Assembly: GCA_040386595.1 (NCBI GenBank)
Contig: JAZKFE010000199.1
Location: 1 to 8,161 of the forward strand
Length of the DNA stretch: 8,161 nt
Direction of reading: 5' to 3'
From: JAKFVC01 sp040386595
GTDB taxonomy: Bacteria > Planctomycetota > Planctomycetia > Planctomycetales > Planctomycetaceae
The position numbers and the translations under genes were made by a program. Below the pieces are notes generated by a model. The model searched no databases. It was given only the letters and a program-made list of their open reading frames with translations, and was not told the DNA's origin. Positions 1-6,205 of this stretch are shown piece by piece; the first letter of the stretch is position 1, and the number at the start of each line of letters is the position of its first letter.

Positions 1-45
1 GACAAGGAGAATAACGCCCCGCACTAAATACGGTCTGACCGCGTC

Positions 46-1068
46 CTACCATTCTCTCAGGGTCACTTCCAGTTCCAGAAACTCATCTCCACGACAGATT
101 TCGAGATACACGACTTCACCACCATGTTTTGTTGAAAGTAGCTCGGTTAGCGTGGGGAAGTTGTTTACTCGCACGCCATCCAGATGCGTAATTTCATCGC
201 GTGCCTGCAAACCGCCCAAATCCGCCGGCGACTTGGGAACGACATGATCCACGATGCACGGCTCCTGATTGGGAGCTTGTTGGCTTCTGATGCCCAGATA
301 GGCGGAACCGCGGAGTTCAATTCGCACTCCGGCCAGCTTGGCCCGCAGTTGATCCTGCTCATCCAGGGTGAGCGGAATGTCTTTGGTCATGATGATGTTC
401 CGCAGTTCGGGTAAACGCTGCAGATACTTCACCCCGTTCAAACCGCCGGTCCACCTTCGGCCCAAAATCACATTAGAGATTGTGCCTTCGTCGTTCAGGT
501 CGGCTTCGATTTCCTTCTCACCTTCGTCGTCCAGTTTTGTGAAGGGGATGATATTGCCCCCCATGCGTTTCACCGCGGCAATCGCATGTCGACGACGATC
601 GAGAGCCAGCGTTGTTGAGAGTGCCTGCTGCGACCTCACAACGGCCACCGCGGGACCGCGTTCGCCTAATGATTCCAAGGCTTCATCAGCCGCCAGCGCC
701 ACCTCAGCGTCGGCCGATTCATACATTTGCGTCAGCAATTCAATCGAACGTGCGGTCGACTCAAGATTGGAGCTCCGAGCCGCAGCCGCCAGCGCCGGAA
801 TTCCCGCCGTGCCACTGCGCCGCAGGTTCTTCATCGCCGCCTGACGATCCGCATAGTGATCGCTGTCGAGATTGCGGACCCAGAGGTCGACATCAGCCGC
901 CGTAATAGCAGTGACTTTCTCCGCGCTGACAACTTCACCAGTGCCTTCTTCAGCAGCGACCAAACTGCAAAGCAGCAGACACGTCACCGCACTAAAAAGA
1001 CGGAGATGCCGGCCGTTGCCAGCCACATCGCCACCGCAAGTTGCTCGAGATCTATTCAGCCAGGACAT
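46..1068 (-). CDS. Secreted HEAT-like / PDZ domain protein
   Basis: A predicted exported protein of 340 residues, probably a periplasmic scaffold or protein-binding factor with no visible catalytic domain. Residues about 24-39 are a hydrophobic signal segment (LFSAVTCLLLCSLVAA) after a basic, unusually long n-region. Residues 60-136 are alpha-helical with a HEAT-like look (LWVRNLDSDHYADRQAAM, then PALAAAARSSNLESTARSIELL). Residues 205-254 look weakly leucine-rich (GGLNGVKYLQRLPELRNI). Residues 256-336 form a PDZ domain with the carboxylate-binding loop AYLGI, the segment VVPKSPADLGGLQARDEI, and the conserved Asp-Gly of LDGVRV. There is no protease triad, so it is not a DegP-type enzyme despite the PDZ domain. 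The ATG at 1068 was preferred to an in-frame GTG at 1077 because a weak GAG motif lies eight bases upstream of it. It is divergent from the DUF4432 gene. The PDZ call is firm; the biological role is unknown. Confidence 0.85.
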   Translation of the reverse strand: MSWLNRSRATCGGDVAGNGRHLRLFSAVTCLLLCSLVAAEEGTGEVVSAEKVTAITAADVDLWVRNLDSDHYADRQAAMKNLRRSGTAGIPALAAAARSSNLESTARSIELLTQMYESADAEVALAADEALESLGERGPAVAVVRSQQALSTTLALDRRRHAIAAVKRMGGNIIPFTKLDDEGEKEIEADLNDEGTISNVILGRRWTGGLNGVKYLQRLPELRNIIMTKDIPLTLDEQDQLRAKLAGVRIELRGSAYLGIRSQQAPNQEPCIVDHVVPKSPADLGGLQARDEITHLDGVRVNNFPTLTELLSTKHGGEVVYLEICRGDEFLELEVTLREW

Positions 1069-1496
1069 ATTGGTCACTCGAAATTCCGGTCACCGTGAAA
1101 CTGAACGCTATTCAATGATTTCTGATCTCACCTGACGGCAACTCTTCTCAACCCGCAAAGTCTGCCAGTCAAAATTCTGAGACCGCTCCGGCTGGAGCAG
1201 TCACTCCAGGTCGCAATTCGTGCGGTTCCATAAATTATCCGCAATGCAAACGGTTTCGTCCACGCAGGATTGCCGGTGAAAGGGGCATTTCCGGGGATTC
1301 GCTGCATCTTCAGTTGTGGAAAATCACCGGTCCTGTCTCTAGAATCGGGCGGTTGGCGGCAATTCCCCAAGTTGCGTGTTCACGCGTGTGAGAAACCGCC
1401 CACCCTGCATTCCTTCGCTGTTGCGCAGTGCGGCAGCCGCCGGTCAATCAGTTGACTTGTCCGATCAGTAGTGTTCGACAGAATTAGGGAAGCCTC
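1069..1496. other. Divergent intergenic region, presumed promoters
   Basis: These 428 bp separate two genes that point away from each other, so both promoters probably lie here. I found no gene I believe in. A minus-strand open frame of 80 codons (1128-1370) has no recognisable domain or good start. Small structures visible are a GCTCC/GGAGC hairpin at 1185-1198 and a GCGTGT direct repeat at 1374-1379 and 1384-1389, ten bases apart, overlapping a GCGTG-TT-CACGC dyad. A TTGACT hexamer at 1452-1457 resembles a -35 box, but the sequence about 17 bases later (TCGACA) is a poor -10, so no promoter is called. The ribosome binding site of the plus-strand gene is AGGGA at 1486-1490. Confidence 0.5.
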
Positions 1497-2714
1497 ATGG
1501 TAGATTCGCGCTGGGTCTTAACGGATGTGGAGAAGGGTGTCTATTCCCCGGAATTTCTTCTCTCACCACGGATGCCTGACAAATTCATCGATGCCGCGAA
1601 GTGGTTTCCCGGTAACACCGATTGGTCAGTCAGCAAGCGAACCCTTCACGGCGGCGTGTCCGAAGGGGTCGATGTCGTCGAAATCGACAACGGCAAATTG
1701 CGATTCAGCCTACTCCCCACGCGTGGTATGGGACTGTGGCAAGGTAGCTACGCCGGTCTTGCCTTGGGCTGGAAATCACCGGTCGAGATGCCCGTGCACC
1801 CCGCGTTCGTCGACCAATCGGCTCGCGGCGGGCTGGGCTGGTTGATCGGCTATAACGAATGGATGGCCCGTTGCGGGCTCGAATCAAATGGGGCACCTGG
1901 TCTGGACATCATCCCCAACAATCAGGGGGAACCAGTCTCGACGCCGCTGACGTTGCACGGCCGCATCGCCAACATTCCGGCCCACTTTGTCGAAGTCAGC
2001 GTGACCCCCGGCCCGGGCGGTAAACTCAGCGTCACCGGCATCGTCGACGAGTCGATGATGTTTGGACCGCGCTTCCGGTTGAAGTCGACGACGGAAACGG
2101 TCCCCGGTTCCAATTCGCTCACGATCATTGATGAAGTCACCAACCTCCGCGGTCTGCCTGGTGAATTGGAATTGCTCTATCACACGAACTTCGGCACCCC
2201 ATTCCTGGATCAGGACGCCAAGCTGGTCGCTCCGATTTTGGAAGTCGCCCCGCGCGACGCCCGCGCCGTCGCCGACATGGCCACATGGGACACCTATCGC
2301 GGCCCCACCACCGGCTATGTCGAACAATGCTACTTCTTCGACCTGGCTGCTCGGAAATCAGGTGAGACGGTCGTGTTGCTGAAGAGCGGGCACGGCGAGA
2401 AGGGTGTCAGCCTGCGATTCAACAAGCAGCAACTCCCCTGCTTCACGCAGTGGAAGAATACCTCGGCGGAAGCGGACGGTTACGTCACCGGTCTCGAACC
2501 GGCGACCAACTACCCCAACTTGAAAACGTTCGAACGCAAACCCGGACGAGTCATCACCCTGGAGCCGGGTCAGACCTACACGACGCGGATGGAAATTCAC
2601 GTCCACAACACGGCAGAACAAGTGGCCCAAGTCGAGGAAGAAATCCACGCCATCCAAGGAACTCAACCCCGCCGCGTGCATCAAACCCCGCAGGCCAAGT
2701 TCACCAATCTCTAA
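1497..2714 (+). CDS. DUF4432 aldose 1-epimerase-like protein
   Basis: A 405-residue cytoplasmic protein of the DUF4432 family, which has the galactose-mutarotase beta-sandwich fold. Such proteins are thought to bind a sugar and interconvert its anomers or epimers; the substrate is unknown. Visible family features are LPTRGMGLW (residues 73-81, Arg76), IGYNEWMARCGLES (117-130), LTLHGRIANIPA with His154, LLYHTNFG with His229, and LEPATNYPNL with Glu334. Two histidines and a late acidic residue are the arrangement expected of mutarotase-type acid/base chemistry, although I assign catalysis by analogy only. There is no signal peptide. The start has AGGGA six bases upstream (1486-1490). Length is plausible for the family; the last 25 residues are a polar tail outside the fold. 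It is transcribed alone, divergent from the PDZ gene, and ends at a strong terminator hairpin. Confidence 0.88.
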   Translation: MVDSRWVLTDVEKGVYSPEFLLSPRMPDKFIDAAKWFPGNTDWSVSKRTLHGGVSEGVDVVEIDNGKLRFSLLPTRGMGLWQGSYAGLALGWKSPVEMPVHPAFVDQSARGGLGWLIGYNEWMARCGLESNGAPGLDIIPNNQGEPVSTPLTLHGRIANIPAHFVEVSVTPGPGGKLSVTGIVDESMMFGPRFRLKSTTETVPGSNSLTIIDEVTNLRGLPGELELLYHTNFGTPFLDQDAKLVAPILEVAPRDARAVADMATWDTYRGPTTGYVEQCYFFDLAARKSGETVVLLKSGHGEKGVSLRFNKQQLPCFTQWKNTSAEADGYVTGLEPATNYPNLKTFERKPGRVITLEPGQTYTTRMEIHVHNTAEQVAQVEEEIHAIQGTQPRRVHQTPQAKFTNL

Positions 2715-2752
2715 GCGAGATGCTGGTCGACCACCAGTGACTCAACCCCAAA

Positions 2753-2792
2753 AATTAAGCCCTGCAGGAGTTCGCTCCTGCAGGGCTTAATT
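2753..2792 (+). terminator. Strong 18-bp hairpin terminator with TTCG loop
   Basis: A perfect inverted repeat begins 38 bases after the DUF4432 stop codon. The arms are 2753-2770 (AATTAAGCCCTGCAGGAG) and 2775-2792, with a TTCG tetraloop at 2771-2774. The AATTAA/TTAATT ends supply an A tract on one side and a T-rich tail (TTAATTCATT) on the other, so it could stop transcription from both directions between these convergent genes. It is not followed by a pure T run, so classical Rho-independent strength is uncertain. The structure itself is unambiguous. Confidence 0.85.
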
Positions 2793-2820
2793 CATTAAAC
2801 GGGCGACTGACCATAGTCCC

Positions 2821-2946
2821 ATAGTCGTTGTTCGCTCCGTGAACATCACGTGTTTTAGTAGCTGGCTGAAGTCCGCGCTCAATTTTAACGCGGATTCCAG
2901 CTCGCTACTGCGAGCGCGTTCTGTTCGCGGAGCGAACAACGACTAT
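2821..2946. repeat. Nested inverted-repeat element, REP-doublet (REPIN/BIME)-like
   Basis: Two 25-base arms, 2821-2845 and 2922-2946, are inverted copies that match at 24 of 25 positions (single A/G difference). Each arm holds its own small hairpin: TGTTCGC-GGA-GCGAACA at 2922-2938 is a perfect 7-bp stem, and the left copy (2829-2845) pairs with one G-T wobble. Inside lies a second imperfect inverted pair, 2857-2877 against 2889-2909 (17 of 21 positions), around an AT-rich centre. The whole element could fold into one long cruciform. This is the architecture of two REP palindromes in opposite orientation or of a small non-autonomous element. It sits between convergent genes and stops four bases before the stop codon of the SAM-fold gene. 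No target-site duplication is evident. Being repeated in the genome is inferred, not seen. Confidence 0.7.
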
Positions 2947-2950
2947 CAAT

Positions 2951-3817
2951 TCATCGAGCCGACTTCGGCTTCGCTTGAGTCGGATCCACAAGGCGATAGT
3001 CGCCCCAACCCCAGACTCCGCGATACTGCTGCTTGGCGGCTTGAAAACGAGCATCGTCCGCGGCATCGCCGTAGGACGGCCAGATGTCAAACAAATAACG
3101 AGCCTGATCACCAAACTGGCCGAGCTGATCATAGGCGTCGCCGCAGATGACATCGGTCACCTTGGGCTGAGCGGCACACAGACGGTCGCCGAACCAGTCC
3201 AGCAACTCCCGGCTTTGTTCGACGACGATCACTCGTTCAACCGTCGTTTTTTCACAAACTTTTCGGAGCAGATATCCCATCCCCAGCCCGCCGATGATGA
3301 CGGTCCCTTTCGCCATAGAAATTCCCTCACGCAGAGTGAAAACTTCCATCGGCGTGATGCTCATCCACACCGCTAGCGACCGGCCATCAAGCAGCACTGG
3401 AATGACGACGTCGTGATCCCAACAAACGACGCCCGTCTTGCGATTCTGCAGCAACGGCATCCCCTGGCCGCGGCTCCACTGGCGATTCATATAGGCGAAC
3501 TCGCCCCCCGGACTCCGCAACAGTAAGTGTTCGGGAGTGTCCTCAGGATCGGCGGGATAAGAGGCAATGTCGAACAACGGCGTCGTGTGGTAAGTCTTGC
3601 CCTGCAGCACCAATTCGGGCTTGAAACGAGTCCGGTCCTCGTCCCACGGCTCAGCAACTTGGCTTAAGGCGATTTCCAGCGACGTCTCCATCGAAGCTTT
3701 GACGGGACGCTTCTTGTTGCGCCGGGGCGAGATCGCCTTTCGCCAGGGATTCTCCGCAAACGGCTCGGCGTCGGAGTCAGAAAAATCTTCAGGAGACAGG
3801 GAATCGCGAGGTGACAT
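2951..3817 (-). CDS. Spermidine-synthase-like SAM-dependent methyltransferase-fold protein
   Basis: A 288-residue, probably cytoplasmic protein with the class I SAM fold in a spermidine-synthase-like arrangement. Residues 1-60 are polar, acidic then basic and low in complexity. Residues 64-165 are a beta-rich substrate or lid region. Nucleotide-binding motif I is VIIGGLGMGYLL (173-184). The acidic residue that should bind the ribose hydroxyls is Glu200 in VIVVEQS. VICGDAYDQ (223-231) matches the next strand and loop with Asp227, and YLFDIWPSYGDA (241-252) matches motif IV with Asp244. The C-terminus after residue 252 is short for a real spermidine synthase, so the product may be a methyltransferase or a divergent aminopropyl transferase. 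The ATG at 3817 lacks any purine-rich upstream motif, unlike its neighbours. A later ATG (residue 43) is no better placed. It is 67 bp downstream of the DUF423 gene. Confidence 0.78.
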   Translation of the reverse strand: MSPRDSLSPEDFSDSDAEPFAENPWRKAISPRRNKKRPVKASMETSLEIALSQVAEPWDEDRTRFKPELVLQGKTYHTTPLFDIASYPADPEDTPEHLLLRSPGGEFAYMNRQWSRGQGMPLLQNRKTGVVCWDHDVVIPVLLDGRSLAVWMSITPMEVFTLREGISMAKGTVIIGGLGMGYLLRKVCEKTTVERVIVVEQSRELLDWFGDRLCAAQPKVTDVICGDAYDQLGQFGDQARYLFDIWPSYGDAADDARFQAAKQQYRGVWGWGDYRLVDPTQAKPKSAR

Positions 3818-3884
3818 AAACGGTCTACTACAACAATCTTCGAATACGGGGCCAGCAACTACGACATTTTATTCTACCACGGTG

Positions 3885-4331
3885 TCAGGGTGTTGTGCGA
3901 AGTGATGCACAGCACGCACCACAAGCCACCGCTCCCCAGCCCACCAGAAATAGCACGCCACCGATCGGAACGATCGCCCCCAGCCACCGTTGGCCGGTTA
4001 ATGTCAACAAGTACAAGCAGCCCGAGAACAACAAAATGCCGCCGAGAAAGCACCAGCCGGCGACGGGCCAGGCCGCGGATCGAGACGAATGAGCGAGCAA
4101 GCCCACCAGCAGCAATCCCAGAGCGTGATACATCTGGTATTCGGCTCCGGTTTTGAAATCTTGCAGGTACTTCTGAGCTGCGGGGATCTTGACGCCCGCC
4201 ACTTCGCGCGGCTCGGCCTGGGCGTATTTTTGCTTAAAAAAACCATCCAGGCCATGTGCCGCAAATGCACCACAACCGACCGACAATCCGGCCATCACAG
4301 CACCTAACACCAACCACAATCGACCATTCAT
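3885..4331 (-). CDS. DUF423 family small inner-membrane protein
   Basis: A 148-residue integral membrane protein of the DUF423 (YgdD-like) family, with no established biochemical function. Four hydrophobic segments are visible, at about residues 5-25, 67-81, 88-108 and 117-140. Family signatures are GAFAAHGL (21-28), FKTGAEYQMYHALGLLLVG (59-77), LFSGCLYLLTLTG (101-113) and IVPIGGVLFLVGW (120-132). The first periplasmic or cytoplasmic loop (residues 30-60) carries extra charged residues, PREVAGVKIPAAQKY, which may be a planctomycete insertion. The open frame extends to a TTG at 4463, but the ATG at 4331 is chosen because GAGGA (4341-4345) sits nine bases upstream and the fold begins at once with MNGRLWLVLGAV. 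An ATG at 4340 lies directly against that motif and is unlikely. The gap to the DJ-1 gene upstream is 166 bp. Confidence 0.9.
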   Translation of the reverse strand: MNGRLWLVLGAVMAGLSVGCGAFAAHGLDGFFKQKYAQAEPREVAGVKIPAAQKYLQDFKTGAEYQMYHALGLLLVGLLAHSSRSAAWPVAGWCFLGGILLFSGCLYLLTLTGQRWLGAIVPIGGVLFLVGWGAVACGACCASLRTTP

Positions 4332-4340
4332 GCCAGTCAT

Positions 4341-4345
4341 TCCTC
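4341..4345 (-). promoter_or_regulatory. Ribosome binding site deciding the DUF423 start
   Basis: GAGGA on the minus strand, nine bases before the ATG at 4331. It overlaps the region just upstream of a second in-frame ATG at 4340, leaving that codon no room for initiation. Confidence 0.65.
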
Positions 4346-4497
4346 GCGTCGAAATTTTTCTGTGGGGACGATCCAAGCGATTCTGAAACGTTGACATCTC
4401 AGCAACAACAAATCGCCCTGCTCTGGGAATTGGTTCGGGATAAGCGTCCTTCCCAGTAGCCAATACCTTAAAAAACCTTCAAATGCAGCGGGGTTAG

Positions 4498-5079
4498 TTA
4501 ACCTTCAATCCGCAACCCGAGCACTTTCAAGAAAGCCGCCAGCCAGGCGGGATGAGCTGGCCAGGCGGGTGCGGTCACCAGATTGCCGTCGACCTGCACG
4601 GCATCCAGCGGGATCTCGACATAATTCCCGCCCGCCGCCGTCACGTCGGGGCCGCAAGCCGGATACGCCGTGCACGTGCGGCCCTTCAAAACTCCGGCGG
4701 CAGCCAGAAGCTGCAAGCCGTGACAGATGGCCGCAATCGGCTTGTTCGCCTGAGCGAAGCTGCGGACGATATCCAGTACGGGAGCATGCAACCGCAAATA
4801 CTCAGGAGCCCGTCCGCCCGGAACGACAAGGCCGTGATAGCTGGAAACATCCACCTCGGCCAGTGTTGCATTCAAGGTGAAATTGTGGCCGCGTTTCTCC
4901 GAGTAAGTCTGATCGCCTTCGAAGTCGTGGATCGCAGTCCGAATCTGCTCACCCGCTCGTTTATTGGGGCAAACCGCATCCACGGCACACCCCACCATCA
5001 ACAGGGCCTGAAACGGCACCATGATTTCGTAGTCTTCGACATAGTCACCGACCAGCATCAAAATCCGTCGTGTCGCCAT
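4498..5079 (-). CDS. DJ-1/PfpI family glyoxalase/deglycase-like enzyme
   Basis: A 193-residue cytoplasmic protein of the DJ-1/PfpI superfamily. The nucleophile is Cys119 in the elbow AICHG, followed by His120. The conserved acidic partner is in the N-terminal GDYVEDYEIMVPFQAL, probably Glu15 or Glu18. VVPGGRAPEYLR (85-96) is the typical strand and turn. The segment IHDFEGDQTYSEKRGHNF (50-67) with CTAYPACGPDV (136-146) and TAPAWPAHP (169-177) recalls, from memory, the tandem-domain plant DJ-1D glyoxalases rather than the short bacterial PfpI proteases. Removal of methylglyoxal or of early glycation adducts is therefore the best guess, with chaperone or amidase activity as alternatives. The ATG at 5079 is preferred to one at 5163 because GAGGGAG (5090-5096) lies ten bases upstream and the extra 28 residues are Pro/Gly/Arg-rich with no family match. 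Confidence 0.92.
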   Translation of the reverse strand: MATRRILMLVGDYVEDYEIMVPFQALLMVGCAVDAVCPNKRAGEQIRTAIHDFEGDQTYSEKRGHNFTLNATLAEVDVSSYHGLVVPGGRAPEYLRLHAPVLDIVRSFAQANKPIAAICHGLQLLAAAGVLKGRTCTAYPACGPDVTAAGGNYVEIPLDAVQVDGNLVTAPAWPAHPAWLAAFLKVLGLRIEG

Positions 5080-5089
5080 GGCTCCAGTG

Positions 5090-5096
5090 CTCCCTC
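5090..5096 (-). promoter_or_regulatory. Ribosome binding site deciding the DJ-1 start
   Basis: GAGGGAG on the minus strand, ten bases before the ATG at 5079. It makes the family-matching start MATRRILMLVGDYVEDYE the likely one rather than the longer frame that opens at 5163. Confidence 0.65.
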
Positions 5097-5112
5097 TGAA
5101 AATCTGCCGTGA

Positions 5113-5152
5113 ACCGAGCGGAAGCCAGCCGGATGGTGGCTTCGCTCTCGGT
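5113..5152 (-). terminator. Bulged hairpin between DUF4198 and DJ-1 genes
   Basis: Arms ACCGAG (5113-5118) plus GAAGCCA (5121-5127) pair with TGGCTTC (5137-5143) plus CTCGGT (5147-5152), giving 13 base pairs with a small internal loop and a nine-base apical loop. It lies 175 bases after the DUF4198 stop and 34 bases before the DJ-1 start. There is no T run right after it on the minus strand, only TTTT about ten bases on. It could be a weak terminator, an mRNA-stabilising end, or a leader structure for the DJ-1 gene. The remaining intergenic sequence (5153-5326) holds only a CCGCCG/CGGCGG dyad at 5293-5313. Confidence 0.4.
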
Positions 5153-5326
5153 CCTGCAGTCATCAGGGAGGCCAGTGACCTTACATCGCCCCCCGCGACT
5201 GCGTCGTAACTATTGCTGAAATCGGTATTTGCATTGTCGCGATTTCCCAGGCTCTTTCAACTGTCGAGAAAGCATGCACTACGTCGATACGGCCGCCGCC
5301 CGATGCACGGCGGTCAGACCATGATC

Positions 5327-6111
5327 TCAGTCACCGCAGCAGGGACAGACTTCCGGAACAAAAACCGACAACGTGGCCGAGTATTGCGTCAGCTCGTAGT
5401 CCTTGGTCTTTTCTTCCGGTGAGTAATGATGAATCACGACCAGATAGTAGTTTCCAGTTGTCGGGGTAAAGCTGGCGAGCCCCTGCTCATCGGCCTGCCC
5501 CTGATGGCCTCGCACGTGGCGATCTTCGGGATGAAGCTGACTCGCCCATTTGCCAAGGGCTTACCTTTCAACAAAACTCGCACCTGGATTGGCTTACCAG
5601 GTCCCATTGGAGCCACTGGACTCGTCACGGGAACTAGTTCCAAGGCATGTCCCAACGGCTTTTCAAAACCCGGTACATCGACGGGGACTTTGTCGAGCGA
5701 TTCACTGGCCAGGAAGAAAGACTTGGCACTGCGAATGGATCGCACGGGCTTACCGTGATTGACGACGCGGTCCGCAGTATGTTCAACAACATACACACCG
5801 GGCTCAGCCGTCGCGAATTTCGTCGACCAGAAACCTTCTTTCGGAGCGTATCCCAAGTCACGGAGCTGATCCTTGACGTCATACACCTTGGCATTGGGCG
5901 CATGCACTTTCAGTTCGCTACCCGCCAGATCGATCTTACTGGCAAGTTTAAAATCACGGTGATCATTCCCGTGATTTCCCAGCATCAGATCAATGTGGAC
6001 AGCATCCCTCACGCGAATCAGATTGGTGTTGGTCTGCACCCACGTGTCATGAGCCCACGCCGCCGATGCCAGCAATAGAACAACACAACCACTCAGGAGA
6101 ATCCGGGGCAT
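5327..6111 (-). pseudogene. DUF4198 secreted protein, interrupted by a frameshift
   Basis: A DUF4198 (COG5266-like) protein, a family described as the periplasmic component of Co/Ni uptake systems and common as lone secreted proteins in planctomycetes. It begins MPRILLSGCVVLLLASAAWA, a clear signal peptide, with HDTWVQ just after the likely cleavage site. From the ATG at 6111 the frame runs through NGRVSFIP (residues 188-195), then leaves the family and stops at 5434. A second minus-strand frame carries the missing C-terminus, GLASFTPTTGNYYLVVIHHY and on to VCPCCGD, stopping at 5327. The frames meet near 5500-5546. One missing base (for example at the C run at 5528-5530) would join them into a protein of about 261 residues. 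The AAGGA ribosome site at 6121-6125 is nine bases from the ATG. The gene may be a true pseudogene or carry a sequencing error; a short deletion is also possible. Confidence 0.82.
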
Positions 6112-6120
6112 ATTCAAAGG

Positions 6121-6125
6121 TCCTT
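6121..6125 (-). promoter_or_regulatory. Ribosome binding site deciding the DUF4198 start
   Basis: AAGGA on the minus strand, nine bases before the ATG at 6111. It supports initiation at the signal peptide rather than at the upstream GTG at 6237, which would lie inside the DUF1559 coding sequence. Confidence 0.6.
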
Positions 6126-6145
6126 CGTAATTCGTTAAACGATTC

Positions 6146-6180
6146 TTGGTGCGCCGGATGCGCGCCAATGAAGCATCCGG
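6146..6180 (-). terminator. Two mutually exclusive hairpins between DUF1559 and DUF4198
   Basis: Hairpin A pairs CCGGATGC (6154-6161) with GCATCCGG (6173-6180), a perfect 8-bp stem with an 11-base loop. Hairpin B pairs TTGGTGCGC (6146-6154) with GCGCGCCAA (6160-6168), nine pairs including one wobble, with a five-base loop. The two share bases 6154-6168 and cannot form together. On the minus strand A is made first. They begin 26 bases past the DUF1559 stop. No long T run follows either one, so a partial terminator, a processing site or an attenuator-like switch limiting DUF4198 expression are all possible. Confidence 0.5.
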
Positions 6181-6205
6181 GGGGCCTGCCAGAAACCTCG
6201 TCTGG

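Noticed and set aside
31..43. CGGTC/GACCG dyad just after the PDZ gene stop
   Set aside because: Loop of one base would force a very short stem; no T tract.
368..844. 158-codon plus-strand open frame
   Set aside because: Antisense shadow of the PDZ gene, Ser/Arg-rich with no domain.
1128..1370. 80-codon minus-strand open frame in the divergent intergenic region
   Set aside because: No recognisable domain, no ribosome site, Arg/Gly-rich composition typical of GC-rich non-coding DNA.
1452..1480. Possible sigma70 promoter (TTGACT) before the DUF4432 gene
   Set aside because: The -10 position carries TCGACA, too poor a match to call.
1884..2327. 147-codon minus-strand open frame
   Set aside because: Antisense to the DUF4432 gene, whose family motifs span the region.
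4552..5112. 186-codon plus-strand open frame
   Set aside because: It lies antisense to the well-supported DJ-1 gene and has no family features.
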